Of a DNA stretch of 64,000 nucleotides, positions 9,295 through 18,642 are shown in pieces (position 1 is the first letter of the stretch; each line of letters begins with the position of its first letter). Origin of the DNA: Rhodococcus sp. 14-1411-2a (GTDB taxonomy: Bacteria; Actinomycetota; Actinomycetes; Mycobacteriales; Mycobacteriaceae); contig NZ_NPGA01000008.1 in the NCBI RefSeq assembly GCF_002259485.1, forward strand, positions 124,001 to 188,000, read 5' to 3'. The translations under genes and the position numbers were made by a program. Under the pieces are notes generated by a model. The model was not told the DNA's origin. It worked only from the letters and a program-made list of their open reading frames with translations, and ran no database searches.

Positions 9295-10116
9295 CTACTT
9301 GCGTGCGAAAACGGTGAAGTTGTCCGCTGAGCTCGTCAGAACGTCGGGTGCCACGATCGAACCGTCGTCGGCGAAGATCTCGGAGATGGTGAACCCGGCA
9401 TCGGTCACCAGTCGGCGCACGTCTGCCACGGTGGTGAAGTGCATGAACGGAGCGAAATCGTGCGCAGCGAGCGGCGCTACGGCCCACGTTCCGCGATCGA
9501 CGACTCGGGAGCGCGCAGACCACCAATTGGCAACGCTACGAACGACTCCGGCGGGATCGAGCAGTCGCCTACCGATGGCCGTCACGCCACGCTCGAGTGA
9601 GAACGTGAACCGCTGGGTCGGTCTGCTCAACTGAAACGGCTTCTCCCCGAACGACGGTCCGTTGCGGTTGAGAGTGGAGAACACCAGAATTCCGGACTCG
9701 CCGAGAACTCGGTGAAATTCTGCGAGTACCCGGACTCGTTCGTCGTGGTTCACGGTGTCGATTCCGTTGTTGCTGAACACGATCAGGCCGAATTCGCCGT
9801 CCGAGAAGTCCACCAGGTTGCGCGCGTCGGCCACGTGCGCCTGCAGGTCGGGAAAGTTTCGCCGAAAGGCGTCGACCATGGTGGGTGCGTAGTCGATCGC
9901 AACGTAGCGGTCGCTGATCAGCCGAAGCAGCGCCGTGGTTCGGCCGCTGCCGACTCCCACGTCCAGTATCGGCGTTCCGCGCGCAACCGAGGCCGCAGCC
10001 ACCAGCGCCGCCGCCTCCCCGCGGTCGAGAAAGCCGTCGGTGGGTCCCGCGTGCTCCACGTACGCCGCAGCCACCCGCTCACTGTCGAACACGTCTCGAT
10101 TGTGGTCTGTGGACAC
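9295..10116 (-). CDS. Class I SAM-dependent methyltransferase
   Basis: A ~273-residue methyltransferase with a Rossmann SAM-binding domain. Motif I is 'ILDVGVGSGRTTALL' (about residue 50), an acidic residue follows in 'YVAIDYAPTMVDAF', and motif II is 'FGLIVFSNNGIDTV'. The GTG start at 10116 is chosen because AAGGTGA lies 5 bases before it. A GTG at 10137 would add seven residues. The substrate is unknown. The C-terminal 'TVADVRRLVTDAGFTISEIF' is the usual loop of methyltransferase-25/11 proteins. It is isolated between convergent SRPBCC and divergent MFS genes. Confidence 0.82.
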   Translation of the reverse strand: MSTDHNRDVFDSERVAAAYVEHAGPTDGFLDRGEAAALVAAASVARGTPILDVGVGSGRTTALLRLISDRYVAIDYAPTMVDAFRRNFPDLQAHVADARNLVDFSDGEFGLIVFSNNGIDTVNHDERVRVLAEFHRVLGESGILVFSTLNRNGPSFGEKPFQLSRPTQRFTFSLERGVTAIGRRLLDPAGVVRSVANWWSARSRVVDRGTWAVAPLAAHDFAPFMHFTTVADVRRLVTDAGFTISEIFADDGSIVAPDVLTSSADNFTVFARK

Positions 10117-10319
10117 CAGATCACCTTCGCTTCCCACCCTGCGGACACAAGCGTCGCTCCCCTGCGGTCAGACGGTACCGGCGAACCCTGAGGTGCGCCT
10201 GAGGTCTCGTGCGTCCACCACACCCCCATCCGGGGGTATTCATCAAGTGACTCGGATCACTACCGTTCGTCGCACTCGGTATCGCGCATTCACCCGATAC
10301 CCGACAAAACGGAGGAACC

Positions 10320-11672
10320 ATGACCACTGTCTCACCCGACGACCCGGGTGTGTCCGCATCGACGCCACCTACGGTGCAGACCAAGACCAGTGTCCGCCGG
10401 GTCGCTGTCGCCAGTGGCATCGGCACGACGATCGAGTTCTACGACTTCTTCATCTACGGCACCGCGGCCGCCCTGGTCTTCCCGACGATCTTCTTCCCGG
10501 CCCTCGGCTCCACCGCAGGCACCGTGGCCTCGTTCGCGACGTTCGCGGTCGCGTTCATCGCCAGGCCCGTCGGCGCAGTGCTGTTCGGGCACTTCGGTGA
10601 CCGCATCGGTCGCAAGAAAACCCTGATCTCGACGCTGTTGCTGATGGGGGTGTCCACGTTCGCCATCGGCCTGCTCCCCGGCGCGGAGACGATCGGCGTG
10701 GCTGCTCCGATTATCCTGGTGCTGCTCAGGTTCGGCCAGGGGTTCGCAGTGGGTGGTGAATGGGCAGGCGCGACACTGCTGACGGCCGAGTACGCGCCTC
10801 CTGGCAAACGCGGCTTCTACGCGATGTTCCCTCAGCTGGGACCGTCCGCCGCGTTCATCTTCTCCAGCGCGACATTCCTCGCGACCGGACTGCTGCTCGG
10901 CGACACCAACGAGACGTTCCTCAACTACGGTTGGCGAATCCCGTTCCTGCTCAGCGCCGTTCTGGTACTCATCGGCCTGTACATGCGCCTCGCCATCGAG
11001 GAGACCCCCGTCTTTCGCGCCAACAAGCTCGCCGAGGAGCAGGCACCGGCGAACGCAGCACCGACGAAACTGCCGATCTTCGACGCCTGGCGCATCCAGA
11101 AGCGCGAGATCATCACTGCTGCAGGCGCATTGGCATCTCTGTTCGCCTTCTTCTACATGGGTACCGCGTACCTGACCAGCTACGGCACCAAGACACTCGG
11201 GTTCGACCGGCCGTTCGTGTTGATCACCGGAATCGGTGCCGCGGTGATCTTCGGAGTTGCCATCGCGGTCTCGGCGACCTACTCCGATCGCGTCGGCCGA
11301 CGGCGAGTGATCATGGGAGCGTGCATCATTGCGATTCCCTGGTCGATCGCACTGTTCCCCGTTCTCGACACCGGGTCACCCGCTGCATTCGTGATCGGCA
11401 TGTGCGTCACGCTCGCCATCTTCGGAGTTGCCTACGGACCGACCGGAGCCCTGCTCCCCGAGCTGTTCCAGACCCGTTTCCGTTACACCGGAGCAGGTTT
11501 GGGCTACAACCTCGCCGGAGTTCTCGGTGGCGCGATTCCGCCGATGCTGGCCGCACCGCTCACCGCCGCGTTCGGCAGCATCTCGATCGGAGTCATGCTG
11601 GCCCTGCTGTCGGTACTCAGTCTGGTGTGCACCAAGCGGTTGATCGAGACCAAGGATGTCGACATGACCTGA
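10320..11672 (+). CDS. MFS transporter, metabolite:H+ symporter (MHS) type
   Basis: A 450-residue inner-membrane porter with about 12 hydrophobic segments. The start 'RRVAVASGIGTTIEFYDFFI' (residues ~25-45) and 'GHFGDRIGRKKTL' (MFS motif A) are hallmarks of the metabolite:H+ symporter family (ShiA, KgtP, ProP), which imports organic acids or osmolytes with protons. The substrate is not predictable. ATG at 10320 is preceded by ACGGAGGAACC, an excellent ribosome-binding site. The gene is monocistronic and ends at a perfect 15-bp terminator dyad. Confidence 0.9.
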   Translation: MTTVSPDDPGVSASTPPTVQTKTSVRRVAVASGIGTTIEFYDFFIYGTAAALVFPTIFFPALGSTAGTVASFATFAVAFIARPVGAVLFGHFGDRIGRKKTLISTLLLMGVSTFAIGLLPGAETIGVAAPIILVLLRFGQGFAVGGEWAGATLLTAEYAPPGKRGFYAMFPQLGPSAAFIFSSATFLATGLLLGDTNETFLNYGWRIPFLLSAVLVLIGLYMRLAIEETPVFRANKLAEEQAPANAAPTKLPIFDAWRIQKREIITAAGALASLFAFFYMGTAYLTSYGTKTLGFDRPFVLITGIGAAVIFGVAIAVSATYSDRVGRRRVIMGACIIAIPWSIALFPVLDTGSPAAFVIGMCVTLAIFGVAYGPTGALLPELFQTRFRYTGAGLGYNLAGVLGGAIPPMLAAPLTAAFGSISIGVMLALLSVLSLVCTKRLIETKDVDMT

Positions 11673-11686
11673 CACCCGCAACGCAG

Positions 11687-11721
11687 AACCGCGGCCACCC
11701 GGCAATCGGGTGGCCGCGGTT
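11687..11721. terminator. Bidirectional Rho-independent-type terminator
   Basis: A perfect inverted repeat has 15-nt arms (AACCGCGGCCACCCG and its complement) around the 5-nt loop GCAAT. It sits between the convergent MFS transporter and fatty acid desaturase genes. The arms end in AA/TT, giving short U-runs on both strands. Confidence 0.85.
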
Positions 11722-11745
11722 TCGTCAGCTCTTCACGGGACGAAC

Positions 11746-13188
11746 TCAGTCGTCGCCACGGGGCGGCGGCTGAACATCGACGCCGCCGGAGTTGTGCTCC
11801 GGTCCGGCCGCCGGATGCCCTGCCGGCACGCGGCCGCGCGTCTTCGCGGCCTCGCTGTCCTTGGTGGCACCTTCGGCGAACTTACGACGCCAGCTCTCCT
11901 CGGGACGGTAGGGGCCCGGCTTCGGCCGAGTCTTGCCGCCCGGGAACGCCAGCCGTGCGATGGTGCGCTGGACCATGCCCCACTGCTGAAAGAACGGTCC
12001 GGTGTTGTAGGGCAGTTCGTAGCGCTCGCAGATGTCCTTGATCTTCGGCGCAACGTCCGCGTACCGGGTGCTGGGCATGTCCGGGTACAGGTGGTGCTCC
12101 ACCTGGTAGCTCAGGTTGCCGCTCATCAAGTGGAACAACGGGCCACCGTCGATGTTGGCGGCTCCGACGAGCTGACGGACGTACCACCCACCGCGGGTCT
12201 CGTTCTCCACCTCTTCCTGGCTGAAGGTGTAGGCCTGGTCCGGGAAGTGTCCGCAGAAGATGATCGCGTTCGACCAGACGTTTCGAATGATGTTCGCGGT
12301 GAAGTTCGCGGCCACCGTCGACAGGAACGTGCTCTCGACGCCACTGAACCGGCTGTCCAGCAGAGCCGCGGTCCGACGGTTCTTACCGAATCGGGCAGAC
12401 CCACGCAGCTTGGACGCGAGCCTGGAGCGCTTGCTCTCGGGCAGACGTCCACCCGATGCGACCTGCGCCAGCGCGAACGCACCGGCGGAGATCAGCGGCC
12501 AACCCACGTAGTCCTTGACGAACTGCTTGCGTGCCTTGACGCCGATGCCCTTGAGATCCTCGACGAGATCCTTGACCGGCTTCTCACCGCGACGAATGGC
12601 CTCGATGTCGAGATCGTGCAGCGCGACACCCCACTCGAAGAACGCCATCAGCAGCACGTTGTAGAACGGCTGCGCCAGGTAGGCCGGGTGCCACTTCTGC
12701 CGCGGGTCGATACGCATGATCTCGTAGCCGAGATCCTTGTCCTTGCCGCGGATGTTGGTGTACGTGTGGTGCACGTAGTTGTGCGAGTGCTTCCACGAGC
12801 TCGCGGTCGACGCGGTATCCCAATCCCACACGGAGGAATGGATTTCCGGGTCGTTCATCCAGTCCCACTGGCCGTGCATGACGTTGTGGCCGATCTCCAT
12901 GTTCTCGAGAATCTTTGCGATTCCGAGGCACGCTGTACCTGCCAGCCATGCCGGCTTGCTGGTCGATCCGAGCAGCAACACTCGACCCGCGACCAGCAGC
13001 TGTCGCTGGGCTGCGATCACCGAGGTGATGTACTTCCGGTCCTTGTCACCGAGGCTGGCGTACACCTCGTCGTGGATGGCGTCGAACTCCTTGGCGAGTT
13101 CGGCGATCGTGTCGTCACTCAGATGCGCCAGCGGGTTCACCGGCTCGTCGGAGCCCGTGACACGCCTGGTGGTTTCGTCGATAGACAT
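11746..13188 (-). CDS. desA3: Membrane fatty acid (acyl-CoA) desaturase, DesA3-like
   Basis: A 480-residue membrane desaturase that introduces a double bond into acyl chains (stearoyl-CoA delta-9 type in mycobacteria), using iron and electrons from a partner reductase. The three histidine boxes are visible: 'GHNVMH' (H101, H105), 'HSHNYVHH' (H136-H141 region) and 'QVEHHLYPDMP' near residue 375. Hydrophobic segments lie near 65-95 and 225-255. It lies 24 bp downstream of an FAD/2Fe-2S reductase gene, the same arrangement known for Mycobacterium tuberculosis Rv3230c-desA3 (Rv3229c). The C-terminal ~90 residues are Pro/Arg/Lys-rich and low in complexity. Confidence 0.93.
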   Translation of the reverse strand: MSIDETTRRVTGSDEPVNPLAHLSDDTIAELAKEFDAIHDEVYASLGDKDRKYITSVIAAQRQLLVAGRVLLLGSTSKPAWLAGTACLGIAKILENMEIGHNVMHGQWDWMNDPEIHSSVWDWDTASTASSWKHSHNYVHHTYTNIRGKDKDLGYEIMRIDPRQKWHPAYLAQPFYNVLLMAFFEWGVALHDLDIEAIRRGEKPVKDLVEDLKGIGVKARKQFVKDYVGWPLISAGAFALAQVASGGRLPESKRSRLASKLRGSARFGKNRRTAALLDSRFSGVESTFLSTVAANFTANIIRNVWSNAIIFCGHFPDQAYTFSQEEVENETRGGWYVRQLVGAANIDGGPLFHLMSGNLSYQVEHHLYPDMPSTRYADVAPKIKDICERYELPYNTGPFFQQWGMVQRTIARLAFPGGKTRPKPGPYRPEESWRRKFAEGATKDSEAAKTRGRVPAGHPAAGPEHNSGGVDVQPPPRGDD

Positions 13189-13212
13189 TCATTCCCCTGT
13201 TCGATTTGAAGA

Positions 13213-14316
13213 TCAGAGTTCGATTTCGATGTCGCCCTCAGCAGTGTTGACACAGATCCGAACCGCTTGCCCCGTAGGTTCGGAGATATCCCCGTTACGT
13301 AGATCACGTAAACGCCCCTTCTTCAGGGTACCTACGCAGGTGTGGCAGATGCCGATCCGGCAGCCGTACGTCAAATCCAGGCCGGCTTCCTCACCGGCGG
13401 CGAGAATCGTTGTGCCGCCGTCGCATTCGACGTCCTTCTTGCTGTTGAGAAACTTGACGGTGCCGCCCTCGCCTACATCGTCGCCACCACCGATGACCGG
13501 CTGAAAACTCTCGTGATGGAACCGGTCGTAGTCACCCTGGTCTTTCCAGTACGAGCGCAGATCGTCCAGATGTTCACCCGGACCGGAGCAGAATGCTTCG
13601 CGCTCACGCCAATCCGGGACCAGCTCGTCCAATTCGGACGCCTTCATCCGACCCTCGTCGCTGGTGATCCGCAGCTTCACCGTCAGCCCGTCGTGCTTGG
13701 CTTCGAGTTCGTCGAGGGTATCGGCGAACATCAACTGGTCGCGATTGTGCACGGAATGCACCACCACGACGTCGCGTACCTGATCGTGGTGATCGAGGGC
13801 GCGCAACATGCTGATGATCGGCGTGATGCCACTGCCTGCACTGATGAACACCATCTTGTCCGGAATCGGATTCGGCAGAGTGAACTCGCCCTCGACCTCA
13901 CTGAGCCGGACGATGTCGCCGGTCCTGATGGTTCCCACCAAGTACGGCGAGACCGTCCCCGACGGCACCAGCTTGGGACTGACGCTGACCAATCCGTCCA
14001 CCGGGTCCGGATCGGAGGTGAGCGAATACGCCCGCCAGTGGTACCGACCGTCGATCAGTACTCCGAGTCGGACGTACTGCCCGGGTGTGTGGCCCTGCCA
14101 CTCGAAACCCGGCCGGATGTACACCGAGACGGCCTCCGATCCCTCCGGTGTCACCCGCTCGACCTTCCCCCGAAGCTCGCGGGTGGTCCACAGCGGATTG
14201 ATCATCGACAGGTAGTCGTCGGGCCGGAGCGGATTGAACAACGATCGGACTGCGCGCAGCATCGTCCGTCTTACAAAAGAAACCTGGGGCTTGGCCCCCC
14301 GTTCAGCCATACTCAA
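13213..14316 (-). CDS. Ferredoxin reductase with fused 2Fe-2S ferredoxin, electron donor to the desaturase
   Basis: A 367-residue iron-sulfur flavoprotein that passes electrons from NAD(P)H through FAD to a plant-type 2Fe-2S centre. The FAD-binding 'RAYSLTSDP' lies near residue 94 and the pyridine-nucleotide 'ISAGSGITPIISMLRAL' near residue 155. The C-terminal ferredoxin domain (about 285-367) has the ligands 'CRIGICHTC' plus a later Cys in 'VRICVN'. The order corresponds to Rv3230c, the reductase that drives DesA3, and the desaturase gene follows 24 bp downstream. An 18-20 residue basic N-terminus precedes the first domain. Confidence 0.92.
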   Translation of the reverse strand: MSMAERGAKPQVSFVRRTMLRAVRSLFNPLRPDDYLSMINPLWTTRELRGKVERVTPEGSEAVSVYIRPGFEWQGHTPGQYVRLGVLIDGRYHWRAYSLTSDPDPVDGLVSVSPKLVPSGTVSPYLVGTIRTGDIVRLSEVEGEFTLPNPIPDKMVFISAGSGITPIISMLRALDHHDQVRDVVVVHSVHNRDQLMFADTLDELEAKHDGLTVKLRITSDEGRMKASELDELVPDWREREAFCSGPGEHLDDLRSYWKDQGDYDRFHHESFQPVIGGGDDVGEGGTVKFLNSKKDVECDGGTTILAAGEEAGLDLTYGCRIGICHTCVGTLKKGRLRDLRNGDISEPTGQAVRICVNTAEGDIEIEL

Positions 14317-14409
14317 CGGTAACCCTGTGCGCCGTGCTACACATCCGAATCGCTCAGACTCGAATGAGACTGCTACACAAGGTGAACAGAACCGGGCTGT
14401 TCCGACCGG

Positions 14410-15906
14410 TCAGCGCGCTCTGGAAACGCGGTCGCCCAGGGCGGCACTCACTTTTCCGTACCAACCGACCGGACGGGCAAGCCCACGCGTGGGCACATCG
14501 GCCAGCAACGCCTCGGCCGTTTCCTCCGCATCGATCTTGTTGTCGCCGATGCCACCCGTGGCACCTCGCTTGGCCCACCCGACGACGTAGCAACCCGGAA
14601 CCGGAGTGCCGTCGGCAGCGGTGATGCGACCGCCGACATTACGGATGGTGCCGCTGATGTCGTCGAACGGGATTCCCGGTGACGGGGTTCCGCGATAGCC
14701 GATCGCGAGCAGAACCAACTCGGTCGGCAGCTCGACGGCGTGCTCACCGACGCCGACTTCGATGGACTGCACCGAGTCGCTGCCGTGGAGAGCAGCCGGA
14801 GCTCGGCCGAACGCGAAGACGGTGCGGCGGGCGTGTGCCTGCGAGCCCAGTTCGACTTGCGTCGCCCCAGCCAGAGCCGACGCAGGAGCGGACAACGGCA
14901 GGCGATCGATGGCGTCGACGATTCCGTCCGGTCCTGCCACGACGACGTCGACGCCGGCGCGATCGACGAGCGCCTTGCATTCGGACCGGGTGAACGCCGC
15001 GAATTCAGGACCACGACGGGCGAGGACGACGACCTCGCGGACGCGATGGCGACGCAGCTCGGCCAGAGCATGAGGAGCGATCTCGGTTCCGTCGAGCCGG
15101 TCCGGATCGGCCGTGAGGATACGAGCAGCGTCGAGTGCGACGTTGCCGTTTCCGATGATGGTGACGCGATCGACGCCGGTGAGATCGATCGCGTCGGCAG
15201 CAACGTCGGGGTGGCCGGTGTACCAGCCGACCAGGGTGCGTGCGCTGACCGATCCGTCGAGGTCGATACCGGGAATCTCGAGGGCTCGGTCTTTGTCGGC
15301 ACCGACGGCATAGACCACCGAGTCGAACTTCCGAGCCAGTTCGACGTGGTCGACATCCTTGCCGACCTCGACACCGAGCTTCATCGTCACCCGTGGATGG
15401 ACGAAGATCCCACGGAAGTGCTCACTGATGCGTCGGGTACCGAGGTGATCGGGAGCGACGCCGTAGCGGGCGAGACCGCCCGCGGTGGGCAGCCGGTCGT
15501 AGAAGGTGACGTTGGTGCCGGGCACGCGCAACAGCGCCTGGGCGGTGTAGCAGGCTGCCGGTCCGGTCCCGACGATGGCGATGTCGATCGGCGGCAGTTC
15601 GTTGACCGTCGCCACCGGGAATCGAGGCGCGCCCCACTCCGCCACGGCGGGCTTGTCCTTGTAGTAGTCGGCGTTGATGTCGGCGTAGATCTGCTGGTCC
15701 GGTGTCAGACGCGAGACGCGCGTGATCGCGTCCACCGGGCACGCGTCCGCGCAGGCACCGCAGTCGATGCACGAGCGCGGATCGATGTAGAGCAGCTCGG
15801 TCTTACCGAAATCCGGCTCGTCGGGCGTCGGATGAATGCAGTTGACCGGGCACACCGACAGGCAGGATGCGTCGTTGCAACAGTTCTGCGTGATCGCGAA
15901 CGGCAT
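14410..15906 (-). CDS. fprB: Ferredoxin--NADP+ reductase with N-terminal 4Fe-4S ferredoxin (FprB-like)
   Basis: A 498-residue fused redox protein. Residues 1-75 are a bacterial ferredoxin with 'CCNDASCLSVCPVNC' and 'CIDCGACADACP'. The rest is an adrenodoxin-reductase-like flavoprotein with the FAD motif 'IAIVGTGPAACYTAQALL' (about 110) and the NADPH motif 'IIGNGNVALDAARIL' (about 250). It matches the architecture of mycobacterial FprB. It is 38 bp downstream of the AurF-like diiron gene and 93 bp upstream of the 2Fe-2S reductase/desaturase pair, all on the same strand. This suggests it supplies electrons to the diiron protein. Confidence 0.93.
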   Translation of the reverse strand: MPFAITQNCCNDASCLSVCPVNCIHPTPDEPDFGKTELLYIDPRSCIDCGACADACPVDAITRVSRLTPDQQIYADINADYYKDKPAVAEWGAPRFPVATVNELPPIDIAIVGTGPAACYTAQALLRVPGTNVTFYDRLPTAGGLARYGVAPDHLGTRRISEHFRGIFVHPRVTMKLGVEVGKDVDHVELARKFDSVVYAVGADKDRALEIPGIDLDGSVSARTLVGWYTGHPDVAADAIDLTGVDRVTIIGNGNVALDAARILTADPDRLDGTEIAPHALAELRRHRVREVVVLARRGPEFAAFTRSECKALVDRAGVDVVVAGPDGIVDAIDRLPLSAPASALAGATQVELGSQAHARRTVFAFGRAPAALHGSDSVQSIEVGVGEHAVELPTELVLLAIGYRGTPSPGIPFDDISGTIRNVGGRITAADGTPVPGCYVVGWAKRGATGGIGDNKIDAEETAEALLADVPTRGLARPVGWYGKVSAALGDRVSRAR

Positions 15907-15944
15907 GGTTTATCTGATGTCCTTCACGGCCTCGAAAAGAGTGG

Positions 15945-16850
15945 TCAGAGCATATGCAAACGACGGTAGATCATCTCGGCCGGCTTGGTGATCAAACCGC
16001 AATCGAGAAGAAATGCCATCAGGTGCTCGCTCGAGGTGCGCATCATCGTGTGGTGATGGGCGTTGTTCTTCGCTTCCTTCACCGCGCGGTCGACGTCGAG
16101 GCCAGCTGCTGCGTAGACCTCCTTGTTGACCATGTTGGACACGATCAGGCGGGCGGCGATCGCGACGACGAGCGCGCTGGCCTTGCGGCGAGCCGGGCTC
16201 TTGCCTGCAATGTCTTCACGCATCTGTGCACGCGCGAAGGTCATGTGCCGCGACTCTTCCACGACGTGGATCTTGCTGGTGGTGCGCACGAGTGGCAGCA
16301 CGTTCTCGCCGCGCATCCAGTCGCGCTGCATGACGTCGAGTACCTCTTCGGCGACGAGGATGCCACCGTAGGCGACCTCGGCGGACGCGAGAGCCTTGAA
16401 GCCACGGCCGAGTTCGATGCTCGATCGACGCGGCAGGTAGGCCTTGATGCCCATCTTCTGGCAGGCGCGGGCGAACATGATCGAGTGACGGCACTCGTCG
16501 GCGATCTCGGTGAGAGCGAACTGGAAGTCCGAGTTCGACGAGTCCTTGCAGTACTGATCGCGCAGGACCATCTGCTGCAGGATCATCTCGAACCAGATGC
16601 CGGTGCTCATGATCGAGCAGACCTCGTGGCGGGTGAGCGTGATGCGCTGCTCTTCGCTCATCTCGTCCCACAGCTTCGTGCCGTAGAGGGTGCTCCACTC
16701 CGGGTTGAGTCCGTAGAGGGAGGGATCGAGATCGGCTTCCCAGTCGACCTCCTCGGAGGGGTCGTACGACAGCTGGGCGGCGGAATCGAGCAAACGAGCG
16801 GAGACATCCTCGGGCTCGAGAACGTCGTTCCTGGAGAGTGTGCTGGTCAT
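15945..16850 (-). CDS. AurF-like diiron oxygenase family protein
   Basis: A 301-residue soluble protein of the AurF (p-aminobenzoate N-oxygenase-like, PF11583) family. The diiron ligands are visible in helical 'TRHEVCSIMSTGIWFE', 'TEIADECRHSIMFAR' and 'HVVEESRHMTFAR' (E-x-x-R-H patterns). Start at ATG 16850 (MTSTLSRNDVLEPEDVSARL) is supported by GGAAGGAACC just upstream; a longer frame to 17000 is poorly placed. It is the first gene of a redox operon with fprB. I recall the same pairing as Rv0885-Rv0886 in M. tuberculosis. The substrate is unknown. Oxygenation or desaturation fed by FprB is an inference. Confidence 0.88.
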   Translation of the reverse strand: MTSTLSRNDVLEPEDVSARLLDSAAQLSYDPSEEVDWEADLDPSLYGLNPEWSTLYGTKLWDEMSEEQRITLTRHEVCSIMSTGIWFEMILQQMVLRDQYCKDSSNSDFQFALTEIADECRHSIMFARACQKMGIKAYLPRRSSIELGRGFKALASAEVAYGGILVAEEVLDVMQRDWMRGENVLPLVRTTSKIHVVEESRHMTFARAQMREDIAGKSPARRKASALVVAIAARLIVSNMVNKEVYAAAGLDVDRAVKEAKNNAHHHTMMRTSSEHLMAFLLDCGLITKPAEMIYRRLHML

Positions 16851-16884
16851 CGCCGTGGTTCCTTCCATCGTCGAAACGCTGTAT

Positions 16885-16895
16885 GTAACTGTTAC
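16885..16895. promoter_or_regulatory. Palindrome GTAACTGTTAC in the AurF-like gene promoter
   Basis: An 11-bp perfect palindrome lies 35 bp upstream of the diiron gene start and about 108 bp from the divergent cyclase. Its form suits a dimeric (for example TetR-type) repressor. No such regulator gene is adjacent. A functional role is inferred from position only. Confidence 0.35.
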
Positions 16896-17002
16896 GGAGA
16901 TTACCAGGTACTCGGGGACACAGGTAGTCACTCGAGAAGAAATCTCGTCGAATCTTTTTCGGACCCCTACAGTTCGAGCGAACAGAGAACGGAGATTCAT
17001 CG

Positions 17003-18508
17003 GTGATCGCAGCTCTACGGTCCGCCCTCACCCGCACCCCGATGCGCCTCTACGCGGCGGGTATGGTCTCGGCCAACGCCATCGGAGCAGTCATCGTCTT
17101 CGTGTTGGCCCGCTTCATCCTGCCGTTGCCGGTCGGCTCGGAGGAGATCCTGTCGGACCGAAATTACGTCGCCTTCTTCGTGTATCTACCGGTCGCGATC
17201 GCCATCGGGATCGTGCTCGGCCTCCGCGTTGCGAAGCCCCTCGTGCTGTGGCTGCACACCGGCGGCACGCCCTCGGACGCCACCGCGATCGCCATCGTGC
17301 GGCTGCCCCTTCGTCAGCTCGGCGTCCACGTGCTGCTGTGGGCACTCGGCGTCGCGGTGTTCGTCGGGGTCAATGCGTCGGCAGGCGCGGCGCTGTCGAT
17401 CATCGTCGCGATTGCCGTCAGCTTCGGCGGCCTGGCGACCTGCTCGCTGGGCTATCTGGTTGCCGAGAGAACGCTTCGGCCGATCACCGCAGCGGTGATG
17501 GAAGTCAGTGCGGTCACCGATTCCGCCGCACTCGGCGTGAAGCTGCGCGTCGTTCTCATCTGGGTCCTGAGCACGGCCATTCCCATCCTGGGGCTCGGCC
17601 TCATCGGACTCGGTAGACTGATCGACACCGTCATCCCACCCGACGTCGACCTGTCCCCCGCGATGGTGTCGCTGTCCGCGATCGCCCTGGTCGTCGGATT
17701 CGGCGGCATGTTCCTGGTCGGACGGTCCGTATCGGATCCGCTGCAGCAGGTCAGCACGGCCATGCAACGCGTCGAAGCCGGAGCGACCGACACCCGCGTC
17801 GACGTCTACGACGCCTCCGAGATCGGCCGGTTGCAGAACGGGTTCAACAAGATGGTCGTCGGTCTCGACGAGCGCGAACGACTGCGGTCGCTCTTCGGCC
17901 GCCACGTGGGCCACGACGTGGCGCAGCGCGCGCTGGCAAGCGCGCCTCGTCTGGGCGGCGAGAACCGAACGGTCGCCGTGCTGTTCATCGACCTCGTCGG
18001 TTCGACGGCGATGGCCGAGCGAGAATCCGCGGAAGCGGTGGTCGATCTGCTCAACCGCTTCTTCGCAGTGGTGGTCGAGCACGGCGAACGACACGGCGGC
18101 TTCGTCAACAAGTTCGAGGGTGATGCCGCACTGCTGATCTTCGGCGCTCCGGTCGACCACCCAGATCCCGCGACGGCGGCACTGCGCACCGCACGCACCC
18201 TGGCCGTCGCCCTCGCCTCCGACGGCGGCTTCGAGATCGGCATCGGCGTCACGTACGGCCCGGTCATCGCCGGAAACATCGGAGCCGAATCCCGATTCGA
18301 GTACACCGTCATCGGCGACACCGTCAATCAGGCGGCTCGGCTCACCGATCTCGCGAAGGACGACCCGAACACCGACGTGCTCACGTCGTCGATCGTGCTC
18401 GATCACGCCTCCGTCGACGAACGCGCGCAGTGGACGACGGGCGAGGCGGTCACCCTGCGCGGCCGGTCGACACCGACGACTCTGGCCGCGCCCGTCCGGC
18501 ACCGCTGA
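17003..18508 (+). CDS. Membrane adenylate cyclase with HAMP domain (class III)
   Basis: A 501-residue membrane protein with about six N-terminal transmembrane segments (to residue ~235), a HAMP linker (about 235-290) and a class III cyclase domain (about 325-495). Catalytic features are present: metal-binding Asp in 'VLFIDLVGSTAMAE' and in 'FEGDAALLIFGAP', the purine-selecting Lys in 'VNKFEGDA', and transition-state Asn/Arg in 'IGDTVNQAARL'. It should therefore make cAMP. The layout equals mycobacterial Rv3645/Rv1318c-type cyclases. The GTG start at 17003 follows GGAGA. It is divergent from the diiron/fprB operon. Confidence 0.93.
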   Translation: MIAALRSALTRTPMRLYAAGMVSANAIGAVIVFVLARFILPLPVGSEEILSDRNYVAFFVYLPVAIAIGIVLGLRVAKPLVLWLHTGGTPSDATAIAIVRLPLRQLGVHVLLWALGVAVFVGVNASAGAALSIIVAIAVSFGGLATCSLGYLVAERTLRPITAAVMEVSAVTDSAALGVKLRVVLIWVLSTAIPILGLGLIGLGRLIDTVIPPDVDLSPAMVSLSAIALVVGFGGMFLVGRSVSDPLQQVSTAMQRVEAGATDTRVDVYDASEIGRLQNGFNKMVVGLDERERLRSLFGRHVGHDVAQRALASAPRLGGENRTVAVLFIDLVGSTAMAERESAEAVVDLLNRFFAVVVEHGERHGGFVNKFEGDAALLIFGAPVDHPDPATAALRTARTLAVALASDGGFEIGIGVTYGPVIAGNIGAESRFEYTVIGDTVNQAARLTDLAKDDPNTDVLTSSIVLDHASVDERAQWTTGEAVTLRGRSTPTTLAAPVRHR

Positions 18509-18599
18509 CGTCCGACCGTTCTGCCGAAAAATTCGAAGGTTTCCCGTTCGGTGCCGATGGGGCATACCCCCCGAACCAACTCACCCATCGCGCATGCGC

Positions 18600-18624
18600 G
18601 AGACATTGACCAGTACAACGTCTC
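18600..18624. promoter_or_regulatory. Imperfect palindrome ahead of the sunscreen operon
   Basis: A dyad GAGAC-A-TTG...CAA-C-GTCTC with a 7-nt centre spans a possible -35 hexamer (TTGACC, 18606-18611). It lies 18 bp before the HAD-like gene, the presumed first gene of the mycosporine operon. It is a candidate operator. No cognate regulator can be named. Confidence 0.35.
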
Positions 18625-18642
18625 TCGCTCCGAAAGGCATCC

